A stretch of DNA of 64,000 nt, taken from Amoeboaphelidium protococcarum (Eukaryota > Aphelidiomycota > Aphelidea). The stretch is taken from the NCBI GenBank assembly GCA_023515745.1, contig JALECJ010000020.1, forward strand, positions 1,178,001-1,242,000, given 5' to 3'. Both the position numbers and the translations under genes were made by a program. Numbering within the stretch: position 1 is the stretch's first letter; each line of letters begins with the position of its first letter. Of the stretch, positions 1 through 14,661 are shown in pieces. Under the pieces are notes generated by a model. That model searched no databases, had not been told where the DNA came from, and saw only the letters and a program-made list of their open reading frames with translations.

Positions 1-633
1 TTTGTACAAGATGGCAAATATCTACTTAATCTATCTGTTGATCCTTGTCTATCGCTGATGGATATCAAGAACGACGCTATGGTGTGGCGCGCACAAGTAA
101 ATTCTCATTTCAGACCAAGCGAAGATGGTCTCCCTATACCAGCCATATCGCTGGCTGTGTAATAGTCGGCGAATCTCGTGGCAGTCGGTACCGAAGAGGG
201 AAAAGTATACCTCCTAAATGGCTAAACTGGAAAGGTTATTAATTAGTTGGCAGGTCACTCTGCCGAGGTTGAGTAGATCAAGTTTTGGTCTAATCACGCC
301 TCTAATGTTTCAGGTGGCCTAAATCTGCTGGTGACTGCCTCTATGGACTTTCAAATCATAGTGTGGAATCTGGACACTCTCTCGGTGAGAACGCGTATCG
401 ATGTTGGAGAGTCTGTCAATTCAGTGTACATTGTTAGTGATATCTACATTGTCTGTACTGATGTTGCAGGTTCTGTGTACGTGTACAATCTCATGAACGG
501 TCAACTGGTGGGAAGGTATAAACTGCACAGAGATCCAATTTTATGCAGTGATAGTGTTCACGATATCCTCGCTTCGGCTGATGATCACGGTGACATTTGT
601 CTACTGAGAATATCTTCTTAAAGTTAATAATGA
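1..633 (+). CDS. WD40-repeat protein, C-terminal part (AAMP/Sqt1-like)
   Basis: Frame 1 is open from the first base to TGA at 631-633 only if TAA/TAG are Gln; 210 residues are visible and the start lies outside the window. It shows successive beta-propeller blades: AVGTEEGKVYLLN, a GHSAEVEQIKF blade start, VTASMDFQIIVWNLD, TDVAGSVYVYNL and ASADDHGDICLLRI. Blade order and the C-terminal end resemble angio-associated migratory cell protein / yeast Sqt1, a chaperone for ribosomal protein uL16. That family call is an inference from pattern alone; another eight-blade WD40 protein is possible. In-frame TAA and TAG codons occur inside the blades (positions 139-144 and nearby), so this is not a pseudogene. 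Confidence 0.75.
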
Positions 634-884
634 AATTTATAAACCAATTTGAAAATTTTTATCGTATGACTTTTTTTATATGTTGTCTAAAATGTCTTTT
701 AAATTGGCTTTTACGAGTACTGGACTGTAATAGCATAAAATAACCGACCTGTCAGCAAGATTGGACTGTTTGAGGAACTTCAAGTAAAACGACGACGATG
801 ATCAAATGAACGCGCGCGTTTCTTCCTTCTTTTGTTCAAGTGAGCGCGTTTGAGAGAGAGATAGAGAAACTCTTGAACGAAGTC

Positions 885-3800
885 ATGTCTCAGATTCATT
901 AATACTAGGCATAGAACGTAGATAATACTAATAGCGGCAACTTTTCACATTAAAATCTTGTATAGGAAGACCAAATAGCATAGAGAATATAGTCTTTAGT
1001 TGAAAAGTATGGACGGTAGATTGCGATTGAGTAAATGATCAATTCTTTACATGGAGATGACAGTATGCTATCGATGGAGTAGTAACAAGATGGTGATAGT
1101 AGAGACAACTTTGATGATCTACTTGAAAGTACCATTATTGAATAGTTGAAGCTATTGGCTGAGGAGCAGTTGAGCTCCACTGACTTTAGTTCCGGTGTAT
1201 AGGAGAGCATTTACAGCGGTAGTCTTGCCGGAGACTTGAGTGTTGTTATAGATGAAGATGATCAGTTGGCATATTTTGATTAGAGATAGACTCTGACATT
1301 TGTGTTGGATACTCTGATTAAATTGAATTGTAGATAGTAATGTATAGCCGGTGAATTTTATTCCATTGCTTAAGCACATAAAGCAGAAGAAATTTACTTG
1401 GACATTGTATCGGATATGGTGATTGACTGGCGATTTGACTTGAGTCAAGATTTGGAACTTTAACAAATTGAACCATTGTTGATGACTCTTCTGATTGACC
1501 ATCATGTAAATGCATATAAAGTCTATCAGAACCCAATGACTTCAGAAAGATTAGAGAAGCTCTTACTTGCTGTCGATTGTCGCATGATTGATCTAAACTT
1601 GGCTGTGTCTGCGTGTAAAGTTGTGGGATGTGGTGAGGCACTGATTTATCTTGAGACTCTTGGACTTATGGATAGTATACAACCACTTCTCAGATGGCTC
1701 AAGTAGATTCAAAGTGCAATGAAATCTCATCATGCTGCGGACCAACGTGAACGGCATTAATCTTCATTGTATAAAGTGTATGTATATATCACCAACATTC
1801 TGAATGGCCAGCTGTATCCCCAGGGAATCTTCTATCGTTCTGTACCTCAATTTGATATACTCCGATGCTAATTGTCCAATTTCTTATTCTCTCGAACTTA
1901 TGTTGGATGGCCCAATCCGCAAACTAAAATCATCCTCTCTGACAAGGTGAAGTTATATCCTTACTTGGTACCTCTTGTATGCTACGATCCTTAAGAATTC
2001 TTTAAAATGATGACAACTCTGTTTTCTGGTGATTGCTTTGATCAAGAATTTACACCTCTCAGTGGTGGCGGTAATAATTCTGGGCTCACTCTGTATATAG
2101 ATCGACAGTTTGTTATGATGGGAGTAATGTCTGCATTTGAGAATAACTCTTTGTTATAAGGTGATGATGTTCCATTTCACTTTAATGGCTGGTTGTTGCG
2201 GATAGCTGATTTGTATAAATAGGATGTTTCGATCTCTGTTGAAGTATTATTGAGGACTTTGAATGATATGAATGAATTCATGTCAAGTGATACTATGAAT
2301 TCTGACAATTCAGCTGACTTGATAAATATTCCTCTGGTTGAGCAGTCTCTCTTGTCTGGATTGAAAGTTTTATCTTCAGATATCGACCGCGCAACTATTG
2401 AGTTGATGTTAAAGTTGGCGAATTAGTATCATATGGATCGTCTCCTTGAACGCATTTTTCTGCAATAGAACAATGCGCTCAAGTTGATTGATATCTGGAT
2501 TTCGAGGGAATAGACTGATCGCTCTGGTGATGTTTGGCGTAAATTATCTGCTGTGCTTTAAAGTACTATATTAAAATCAGACTAAAAGGAGTAGATGCTA
2601 TAATAATTAAAGTCACAGTATCTGGATACTCTTGCGGGAATTAATTTGTCGAAGTTTTACTAGTTTACTAAGGACGAACTTGAATTGAGTAGCTAATTGG
2701 TGCTAGAATGCCTCAAGACTCAGGAATTGAAGTTGAAATTTCTCTGGGCTTTATACGATGCCGATTTTGATTCGTTCAAATCAATAATTTAAGATGATGA
2801 TAATTATATGGAGCAATTCATCAAATTCGTATCTTAAGAAGATGTTGATTTTGCTGTTGATTATCTGGGAGATTAAAGGATTCAAGTCGATGGCATTATT
2901 ATTGATATACTGGTTCGGAACCGTCTTCCTATTAAGCTTTTGTGGATTGCGTGTAGTCGTTGCAGTAAATAAGATACATTTCTTTACCATGTGGTTCAGC
3001 TATTCTCTAATTTTGAATAAGAGCTTAGTTGTAGCATCTCTGAAAATCAATAAGACGCTATAGAATAAGCATTGTCTTAATGCTAGGATGTTGCGTCTCA
3101 GTTTTTGGATATTCTCAGCAGTAATACTAATGCGCTGGCTTCTATCATTCAAGTGCAAGATACCGGATTGATTTCAAGCTTAATATAATTGCTAATTGTA
3201 TCTGAACGAGGTAACTCCAATGAAGTTGGTTAATCAGCCGATATAAATTCTCACAATCATCTCGATCAAGTAGCTGCCGATGAGTCTAAGAGTACTTTTA
3301 AGTAGAAATCTTTAAAAGATTAGGTGAAGTCTATAATTCTTAAGATATCCGAAGCGGTAAGTTGTAGCGAAGTAGTTTTAAACTAAATTCTTCAATCTGG
3401 CATCAAATACTCTCAAACCAGAGATCTGATTTTGTCATTGCTGGATATGAGTGTTAAGTAGGATAGAATAGTGCGCGATTACTTGGCTATACAATACTCA
3501 GACTCAAAATCTATCGTATCCCGGTATGCTCAGTGTTAAGATTAGGGAAGTGTTGCATTATAACTTTATCGATGTCTGTTATGTGAAAATAGCGCATCAA
3601 CTGTTCCTCAGTATAATCTATCGATATCGGACAAGGATGTGGTGATTAATTAGAGTTTCAAGGTGAATTCGAATGAAGTTATCGTGCTCAAGTGCGGACA
3701 TTTCGTCCATGGCGTCTGTCTCACTAGATATCAAGTGACCGCTTTACAATGCTATCACTGCTAACGCTCGGCTTTGGATGACGTTAAACTCTTGGCGAGG

Positions 3801-3920
3801 CACGATAAAGGAAAGTAGAAGGTTGTTACTGTAGAAGACTCGGACATGGATTAAACTACTTAAAAGCTGCTTCAAGATCAATACTTGTATGCCGCCTACG
3901 CTAGCTCAAGAAGATACTGA
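885..3920 (+). CDS. VPS8: VPS8, CORVET tethering complex subunit
   Basis: One 1,011-residue reading frame without introns; an in-frame TGA at 807-809 and the first ATG at 885 define the start. Around residues 205-300 it carries the Vps8 signature: SERLEKLLLAVD, then NLAVSACKVVGCGEALIY, then a segment with NILNGQLYPQG. Near residues 890-960 is a RING-H2-type finger (RCLLCEN, LKCGHFVHGVC, CYHCQRS). Vps8 is the Rab5-binding subunit of CORVET on early endosomes. Known homologs have an N-terminal beta-propeller before the Vps8 domain; here only about 210 Gln-rich, helical residues precede it, so the propeller is absent, very divergent or on an unrecognised exon. Many TAG/TAA Gln codons occur throughout. 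Confidence 0.88.
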
Positions 3921-4005
3921 TTGTGTCTTGAATTAGAATCGCTGTATTCTCATGTAACACATAGAAGCTTTTATATACTGTACTTTCAAATCATCATCAC
4001 TTCAC

Positions 4006-4188
4006 TCAATTACCTGTTTATTTAATCTAAGGCAAGTTATCAATCCAGTAGTAATTGTTCAGCATACGGAATGCGACATTCACACTGACAAAAGTCAAGA
4101 ATCTAAAGAATGCAACATTACTCAGATAAACTTCTTCTGCCACAGATCGGGAAGATCCATAAATTTTCCTCAAATTTGGGATCGCCAT
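4006..4188 (-). CDS. small membrane protein, unknown
   Basis: ATG at 4188 to TGA at 4006 gives 60 residues. A basic N-terminus (NLRKIYGSSRS) is followed by a hydrophobic stretch with aromatic residues (VAFFRFLTFVSVNVAF) and a polar tail containing two UAR Gln codons. Size and composition resemble small inner-membrane subunits of mitochondrial complexes, but I recognise no family. The gene lies tail to tail with VPS8. A GTAATT near the end could be a splice donor, so a further exon is possible. Confidence 0.5.
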
Positions 4189-4789
4189 TTTAATGCTGTA
4201 AGTGTGCGATAACTTTAAAGCTCAGGTACCAAGTTATAGTTCCAAACACGGTACTGAGACGGAACTAAAGCGATCAGAAGCCGAAAATTTAAAATTTTGA
4301 AAAATGGCTTTCATCTCTCTTCCTCTTCTTTTCTCTTTAGAAATCAATCTTCGACTCAACTTTCCTGCGCTGATTATTTCCATTATCTCTAGAGGGGGTG
4401 GTACGTATTTTGCTTTAGATCGCGCACATGCTCATTCATACTAATTGCGTGAACTATGTGTGTTTGTGTGTCTACTGTGAAATACTCACGCGAATACCGT
4501 CTTTTGATGATGTAGAATACTAGTGATGCGCAGATATACCGTTGAAGTATACTGAATATCAGCGACTCTATGCTTTAACTATGCGATTACTCAATATCGC
4601 AAAGGTCATTTATGAGTCTCACATCTTTTATTTTACGCATTTCAAATGATCTTAAATGATATTAACGCGTTCAATACTCTTCTATCCATGTACTTGTAGT
4701 CTCTCTTTACTCATTCCCACCGACGCGCTTTCTTTGTCCCATCTCTTATATCAATCATCAATCAACGGCGAATTGTGAATTAAATCATA
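4189..4789. other. intergenic, divergent promoter region
   Basis: This 600-base stretch separates the small minus-strand protein from the lactone oxidase. It contains a 58-codon plus-strand reading frame (4304-4480) with no recognisable features, pyrimidine-rich tracts and one ACGCGT near 4666. I see no convincing gene. Confidence 0.4.
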
Positions 4790-6316
4790 ATGAGAGTTTA
4801 GAATAACTATCATTTCTAAAATTGGTCCAAGACTTTCTCATGTTAAAGCAAAGCTATGTATCAGCCAAGGAGCGAAGATGAATTGAAAGAGGTTCTGGTG
4901 ATTGCATAGAGAGACAATGCTGTAATTAAAGTTATCGGATCTGGTCACTCTCCCTCAGACATCGCTTGTGTTGGTGACTTACACGCGGGCACGGATACCT
5001 CTCCAACTTCATCTTAGTAGTCTACCGCATGGTCAAAGTACAGAAAATCTAGTGATATTCTAATCAATTTGGACTTTTATGATCGAGTGCTGGCATTGGA
5101 TAAAGCGAATTGCACCATCACTGTTCAGGCAGGAATCAGATTGAGGTAATTGAATGAGTACCTCGACTCAAATGATCTAGCACTGACTAATCTTGGATCT
5201 ATCTCTGAGCAGTCTATCGCTGGTGCTATATCCACCGGAACTCATGGCACCGGAATAGATTATGGCATCCTTGCATCGAGCGTCATTGAAATGACTCTGA
5301 TCAAGGCAGATTGTTCAGTGATAACACTATCCTCATCGCAGAATCCATCCATCTTTAAAGCGGCTCTGTGTGGGCTTGGCTGTCTAGGTATAATAAGTAC
5401 AGTGACATTGAAAGTCGTTCCAGCGTTTAATCTCGTAATCTCACATCACACAATGTCTTTTGATTGTATGATTGAATAGTGGCAGGTGTTGGTGAATAGC
5501 GCTGATCATGTCAGATTCTGGTGGTTTCCTTATACTGATAGAGTTGTCTGTTGGCGGGCCATGCGTTCAAATGATGTTAATTAAGCATAGATATAGTAGG
5601 CGTAGAAGCAGTTATAGAATCAATCGTCATGGATGAAGGATAAATTTTATGGCAAGTTTGTGTTGGAATCTTTGCTATATTGTACGCGATTTATACCGAG
5701 TTTATTACCAGTGTTGAATGAGGCATCTTTTAATTATCAATTCAAGTCGAGATATGATTAAATGGAATCAGATTCGGATTTGAAGTTATCATTGATCAAG
5801 AGTAGAAATCTGAGTGTTCATAAGTCTTTCCAAGGCTTCAATTTTGATTGTCTATTCCCGCAGCATGTCACAGAGTGGTGCGTTGAGTGGAAATCTGCTG
5901 CGCCTAAGGCTCTTGTGGATTTGAAAGCTTGTATTGATAGAGATCCACAGTGCAAATAGATTCAAGCGCACTTCCCAGTGGAGATTCGGTTTGTCAAAGG
6001 AGATGATATCCACCTAAGTCCGGCTTATGGTACCGAAGGTGTGTGTTATATAGGCATTATTGTGTTTAAACCTTTTGGTGTGGATTTTGTGGATCGTAAA
6101 GTGTTTTGGCAAGAGTATGAGTCGATAATGCAGCGATATAACGGGCGTCCGCATTGGGCCAAATAGCATTAACTTACACCTCCTGATTTGAGTAAATTGT
6201 ATCCAAAATTTGAAGAGTTTTGTGCTCTCAGGAAGCAGATGGATCCAGATGGTCGTTTTGTAAATAATTATATCTAGAGACACCTGCTTGGCACAGATAT
6301 CAAGTCGAAATTGTGA
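4790..6316 (+). CDS. FAD-linked aldonolactone oxidase (ALO / GULO family)
   Basis: A 508-residue protein in one exon, ATG 4790 to TGA 6314-6316. The N-terminal FAD-binding (PCMH) half has KVIGSGHSPSD near residue 48 and the family segment ISTGTHGTG near residue 150. The C-terminal aldonolactone-oxidase domain ends with the diagnostic HWAK motif near residue 455, followed by P-x-F-E-E-F-C and D-P-x-G-R-F. Members oxidise L-gulono-, D-arabinono- or L-galactono-1,4-lactone to ascorbate or erythroascorbate. The substrate cannot be read from sequence. No clear mitochondrial presequence or membrane segment is seen. It converges on MCM7 with about 150 bases between stops. Confidence 0.9.
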
Positions 6317-6468
6317 AGTATGTTACTAAATAAATAACATCTCCGTCTGTTAATCAAACTCTTATCAGCCATCATACCATGTTCTGTAAATCATGTTACA
6401 TATTCTCCTCAATTTTCGCCTTTAACCTTCTCACAATCTCACCAATGTACGTACGTAGACGAATGACA

Positions 6469-8894
<2,426 letters not shown>

Positions 8895-9103
8895 CCTGAA
8901 GCGAGAAGTAAGAAGTATATATGCTGTAAACAAGTAATAAAGCTCGGCTGTAAAGGTAAGTGGAATTAAAGTGAAATAAAGCTACGCTCTCTGAAACAAC
9001 TACAAGATGAAACGAAAAGACGCGAGGCGCGTTTCAGTTCCGACAAGTTTATTCTTTCAGCCGTTGAGTTTCTTTCACAATATCCATAAGTCGATGCTCC
9101 GTT

Positions 9104-9913
9104 TCAGTCAAACTTGGGAGGATCGATACTCAAATCGTTCATTGAATGACTCTAGTATTTCAGGAATGGAGTCTTGGGAGTGACATTGCTGAAATTGAAT
9201 CCTTTTGATTTTCCGCCGGACTGCCATTAATTATTGAAACTGTCGTAGGAGTTTCTTGCACGATCGCGTTCAAATTGTTTGAGTTGGTCTTCCAACAGAG
9301 ATTTCTACGCGCGTTCCTGTTTCAAAAGGTCTGACAACTTCTGGCATTAATCTTCATACTGTTGGATTAATGCAGAATTTGTCTTGTGGATAGACTCAAT
9401 TTACGCGTCAGATTCTTTCTACTTGGCGTGATATTCTTTCAGCTGATGCTGAGAGAACATCATCTCTTGCTCCATTTAATACAGCCAAAACTGCATTCCA
9501 TACTGCAAAGCTTTGTTCATTGCTTATGGCGAATATCCACTCAGTATACTCTACATGAAGAAAACAATATGCACTTTAATATCCACTGAAAATAATATTT
9601 ACCATGAGCAGTTGTTCAGATGGCTCTGTTTCAATGCATTTTATATCATCCCTACAGAACTCAATATGTATGTTTGGATAATCAAGGGTGTATTTTTACG
9701 CTTTCAATAGTGGTGTACGGCAAACTGGACATTGCAACTTCTTTTCAAAACTATTCTAACTGCATGACAAGCAAAATATATCTACACAATATCAAACAAT
9801 CAGTACAGTTTACACTATAACGCGTAAAATTTCATACGTGAACAGGTTGTCACACATGCTTAATCTTGATTAAGTACAGTTCTACACGACACTAGATTGC
9901 ATCTCAAATGCAT
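9104..9913 (-). CDS. CCNB1IP1: HEI10/CCNB1IP1-type meiotic RING E3 ligase
   Basis: Three exons: 9913-9838, 9781-9603 and 9550-9104, with introns of 56 and 52 nt, giving 233 residues. Splicing restores a complete N-terminal RING finger: CNLVSC, VTTCSHIFCLSC, CPVCRTPL. After it comes the family block LSGYSPQAMNKAL followed by a W-Y-Q motif (QFWLYQMEQE), then a Gln-rich coiled coil (about 105-180) and a Ser/Asn-rich tail with TPKTPFLK. HEI10 is the SUMO/ubiquitin ligase that matures a subset of recombination sites into crossovers. The order RING, short linker, coiled coil, disordered tail matches animal, plant and fungal HEI10. It shares a short divergent region with MCM7. Confidence 0.88.
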
Positions 9914-10023
9914 TTTGCAGACTCTTAATGTCAGATTTAACAACAATAAGACTGTTGAAAGCTGAAACAAAAAAGAAAGTGGCAAGTTGACGCACTGTTG
10001 TAACAAATCTGAAACTATAATCA

Positions 10024-10794
10024 TCATTTTCTAGCAGAGCCAAGGCCCAGCCTGTCATTCTTTACATTTACAACAACGCCAGCTGAGGCAGTACCTTCAT
10101 GAGTTTCAATGGCATCTGGATCAAAGCCCATCTCTCTCAGCAGTCTAAAGCCAACATTTTACTCATTCAAAGGTTCAGCATGAGCGTCGACAGCTGAGCC
10201 ACTTTGAGCATTAAGGAGATAATTTTGTTTAACTCTTACTATGTCTACATTGAACCCGGAGAGAAGGACGCGTCTGAAACTATCCTCATCTCCGGCACAA
10301 GTATGCGATGTCTTGTACACAACCAACGACTTTGACGTATCACGTCCCCTTGTACTCACAGTTAATTTATACTCTTATTCGCATAATTACCGAAATAAAT
10401 CGCGAACTTTATGCGACTTCATAGGCGGCAAAGTCATCTACTCACCGGATGAGGGCGATTTAACGAAAGCTTATACTTCCAAGGCTATCTGTTCCAATAG
10501 AACAAGAATATTGTAGTTCCAGTTACCACGCGACTTTTCAAGCTGTTATTGCAGGCATTTTCCCAGCAGCTCACGACTTCTCTAACGCTACTGGCCTTCA
10601 TGTCTTACATCACGCTTCTATTTTTACCGCTGCTTTTTCATTGCTGACTGAGACATAGCGGTACTATTGCCAGAATCAATGGAATGCTTTTCATTAAAAG
10701 ACTGCGTATTGTCTTCATCAGAGCTAGAATCACTCTCTTATATAATTGTTTAATCACACAGCTAATCGAATGGATTGTGATCTGTTTCTTACAT
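10024..10794 (-). CDS. R3H/G-patch-like nucleic-acid-binding protein
   Basis: A 256-residue single-exon protein. It begins with an acidic Ser-rich segment (DSSSDED), then a basic Gln/Arg-rich helix (KKQRQKQKRD). The middle has PPMKSHKVRDLFRQL, then YKLTVSTRG and SLVVYKTSHT, resembling an R3H fold that lacks the exact R-x3-H. The C-terminus reads GFRLLREMGF, a disordered stretch, then RLGLGSARK, resembling a G-patch. This layout is like Sqs1/NKRF-type cofactors of DEAH helicases. The domain order is seen; the function is inferred. Start chosen at the first ATG before the acidic segment; upstream reading is low-complexity. Confidence 0.65.
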
Positions 10795-10930
10795 GTTTAT
10801 TTATACTCTTAGGATTGCGTGAAGGTGAAAGGTTTTATAAAATGAATCCAAGATTGAAAAGAACAACTACAGTATCATAGCAATTTGGTAATGTATTTAC
10901 AACAGTAACTCAAAAATTAGTGTTAGCAAA

Positions 10931-13900
10931 TCAAAGCTAAGACAGCATTTGCTTCAGTGACTTGCCATTCTTCTCACAGTTATCAGCTAGAAACGTTTCC
11001 ATCTCATGTCGAATCTGCTTCAACTTGAACAATTGCAACTTAAAATCTAAATCTCGAGCGGCATCACCTTCTGACACATCATCCAGCGATAGAAGCACCT
11101 TGAACAGATGGACCCAAATATCCTTATGCCAATATCTTTTCCATGACCTGTGCATCAAATCATCAAAATAGCATTAGCTGTCCCAGTGAGACGCATGCAG
11201 GCGCTATGGAACTTCCCAATACTTGCCAAAAAGCATCACAAACACACATCCTGCCAAGCCAACATAATCAATATCGTGACGCCATGGAAACCTTACTCTA
11301 TCATCAAAAATTGTATTCTCACCAGCTTTACCATGACCAGAATTTGATTTGGATCTCCACGATGTCTAAAATTTCATCGCTTCAACTTCATCTTTCTTAA
11401 ACATGGACAAATCTACACTTTAACCAAAATCTACACACAACAAACCCCTCCACAGCCATCCATTACAACCAGATTCTTCGTAACAACTAATCCATGGATC
11501 ATTAACCATAGACTCAAGCAATGGATTAACTTTAACAGGAGGTGCCATTCTTAGCAGAAAATTGTCAGGCTTTATATCTCCGTGAATGATACCAGACTAA
11601 TGCATCCTGTCCACCATACGAAGAAGTTCTATGGTGAAGAACATCACAAGTAATTCATCCATTCCACCATCTCCAATAGTAGCTTTACTGCAGCGATTGA
11701 CAGCATCCAGCAACGTTCCCTTTCCAGCATAGTCCATGATAAGATAACTCTCATCTTGATACAAATAGAAATTATGAGCCGATACAAACTGAAGCTTATC
11801 CACAGGATGGTCTGAACGCATCGCCAATTGCTCCATAATGTAAAATTCCCAACAGCTCGGCAAATTGTGGATCTTCATGGCGACCTTCATCAATTAGCCA
11901 TTTAGATCCTCATCAGCATGCTGTGCCAGATATACAGCCCCATACTATCCTTCTCCAAGCTTTTTCATCACAATGTACTCTTCTGCACCGAGAGAGATCG
12001 TCATATGAGGATGAATCTTGGTGCTCATAGTTTTGCTAATAGCTCCTCCTTTACCAAACTTCATGCCAGACATGTCATTAAATTTACCACTTGAAGTGAT
12101 GACAGACATTTATTGTTTCAAAAATGTCAGAATACGTTGCTTATCAGGCCACTCAACAACAGTAAAAGCTGTTTCCTCTTGCTGCTTCACAGACAGATTT
12201 TAAAACTTTCTTGTTGCATCCAAAGTCAGATCATTTATGAGCGAATTTGAAGGATACTTTTGATAATGGGAGGTTATATTAGATACCGTGGGATCTGGAA
12301 TAGCGGCGATATCAGGTATATTCAGAGTAAAATTGGTATGATTATGATCCACAATAGACTAGGCACTTAATTACCCTTGACGAGGCATTAAACCAAATGT
12401 GACATTATGGTTAGTCTCAGCTATGGAGTACAGAGAGTAATTATCACCAGCCTTGGACATTGTGGATAGAAGTGAGTTGGAGCCTCCAGTGGAAGATGTA
12501 TGAGCAGATTTGGAATTGCTAGACTTCTATAATCGTGACGCTGAAGATGCACTCTTGCTATTGGTAGACTTGTATTCTGCACTCATTTCAGCAATTGGAG
12601 TCATAATGTCAAGACCACGAGATGTCGTTGGTACGGCTGCAGGAGGAGGCATATCCTCATAATCTTGCACCCTCGCACTAACAACTTTTTCATTCGCACC
12701 TGAAGCCTAGTCTTGGAGGAATATGTTATTCTATGATACCGAAGGGTACTGCTTGAAAGTCTCTCTAAAAGGAGAATCTCTCTCCTCTTCTGGCACGCCG
12801 TTACACGGGCTTGTGTTAGTTCCACCACTACTGCATTACTTGGGACTTTAAAATTCATTAGCAGCCGCTTCATCATCTTCATCATCATTATATAGAGCAG
12901 TTCCAGCCTTAAGCTTTATACCAGCAAACGAAAGCTTTCTATTGATCTACCTTTGACGCTCCTCTCGTCTTCGTTGCTCCTTCAGCTCTTTCTCCTTCTG
13001 GTCACGCTCTAATTAGACTCTAATCTACTCCTATTCATCTTGTTTACTCTATAATTCGTCACCCTGATTGTCATCATAGAACGGTTAAATCTAATCATTG
13101 CCTTCATATTAAGGAACTTCTTGATTGGTCTTCTGATCATTAGATTCCTCATCCTCATAAACCTCTAAAGCAGAGTTAAACAATTTCTACACAGGCAGTC
13201 TCTCAATTATCGTACACGTCTTCTCCACTTCATCATCTGCTAGATTAGTGATTGCACTTATAGCAGTCATATTTGTCTATGTACCACAAAATTGAAAGCT
13301 ATCATCATCATCGTCATCATCAGACTAATATTTAGACAGAGTGGCATTTATATTTCCACCAGTATTGAACACTGACATTATTTGACTGAGAGCAGTATCA
13401 TTATGCTGAGTTGCATCATTAGCTACAGAATGAGCCACTCTAGACTTTTGTTACTGCTATAACTTTTAAGCTATAAACTATTCCACCACACGTTTATACT
13501 TGAGACTTCTAGCCTCTTCAAAAGATTAATCTCTGCCTTGAGAATTTACCACCAGATTGGTATCATAGCCGTGCACTTCACCTTAAGATTAAGCATTAGT
13601 AGTGTCTTATCTATTAGAACTCTTACTTACTAAACTATCAACCATCTTTATATTAGGATTCTGATTTTCATGAGAGCCTCCAGCCAAATCATTAACATCA
13701 ACATTCTAAGAATCAACCATCGCTTTATACGAAGCTCTGAGTCTATCTATTGGCTGAGCATTCTTCTACACGCCACGCTTTAACACCTGGATTGCCTTAT
13801 CTCGTCTATGCAGTGATTTAACGCACACTCTAGCATACTCTTCATAAAACAACGCCAGCTCCGATCCAATACCTTTCCCCTCCAAGTAGGCAAATACATC

Positions 13901-14212
13901 TGCAGGACTATCAACTTGATGACTAAACTTTATCCAAACCTTGAGATAGTTGAGATTCTGCTTATATCTGGAATCAGCTTTAAACACTTTGGTTGTCCAC
14001 TCCAGAAGCGCCACATAATAGTCTCTGGCAGTCAAACTTTCCTCCTACTCAGTCTCACAGTAAAGAATGTGTCCCTTCTTGAAATACTAATTCATAACAC
14101 GGTCAGGATTCTACTACTCCAAATAACTCAAATACTCCAGGTAAATTACCAGCGGATCGTCATGACAAGAACTATTCCGAATCTATTACTCAAAATACTC
14201 CACTCTACTCAT
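10931..14212 (-). CDS. BUB1: BUB1 spindle-checkpoint kinase
   Basis: A 1,093-residue single frame from ATG 14212 to TGA 10931. Residues 1-150 form the Mad3/BUB1 homology region (YLKVWIKFSHQVDSPADVF, YLEGKGIGSELALFYEEYA), which binds KNL1. A long acidic and Asn/Ser-rich middle follows. The C-terminal kinase has KVAMKIHN, YQDESYLIMDYAGKGTLLD, the catalytic loop IIHGDIKPDNFLL near residue 875, VDFGQSVDL and WRHDIDYVGLAGCVFVMLFG, which are BUB1-specific. All catalytic residues are present, so the kinase should be active. BUB1 phosphorylates histone H2A and recruits checkpoint proteins at kinetochores. Many TAG/TAA Gln codons lie in the central region. Confidence 0.95.
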
Positions 14213-14661
14213 TATCAATTCAACAGATCCAGAATTAAAATACAACAATCAAAAGTAGATTGAAATACAAAGCGCACTCAGCAGTTTTAGTGAGAGTTAA
14301 AAAGAGTGAGTAAATGTAGTCGTGGATTAAAGTAAAAGCAGAAGAAACACTAGAACTACGGCTGAGCGATAACACTTGTTGAAACAAGAGAAGGCGCGCG
14401 TCAATTTGAAAAGTGTTTCAGCTCGCCCGACCAGTTGCGGCTGTCTGTCTGTGAACAAAGTCAGTCATTCAGTGAATATAGTAAAAAAGCATTTCTCTGC
14501 CGCTCAACTGCCAGCAGCTCTTTTAACTGACACTTCTACTGTACAAACTTCATCATTTCCAACTCTGAAACAAGTCGCGTTTAAGAGACGCGTCAAGTCT
14601 CTTCTGTTCTTACTTTTATACACTTTACCGTCAATTTTGGTACTGTAACGACTGTGTAGAG
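14213..14661. other. divergent promoter region between BUB1 and Wee1-like kinase
   Basis: About 450 bases between two divergently transcribed mitotic kinases. It is enriched in CGCG-type words (GGCGCGCGTC near 14392, GACGCGTC near 14587). A 90-codon reading frame at 14376-14648 has no family resemblance and is probably 5' untranslated sequence. Confidence 0.45.

Noticed and set aside
885-3920. Interpretation of VPS8 and many other genes as pseudogenes full of stops
   Set aside because: Apparent stops are only TAA/TAG, never TGA, frame is kept over kilobases and motifs are intact; explained by the altered code.
4304-4480. 58-codon plus-strand frame upstream of the lactone oxidase
   Set aside because: Composition is unremarkable, no family resemblance and it lies in a promoter region.
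14376-14648. 90-residue protein between BUB1 and the Wee1-like kinase
   Set aside because: Low-complexity, starts at a non-ATG codon and lies in the probable 5' UTR of the kinase.
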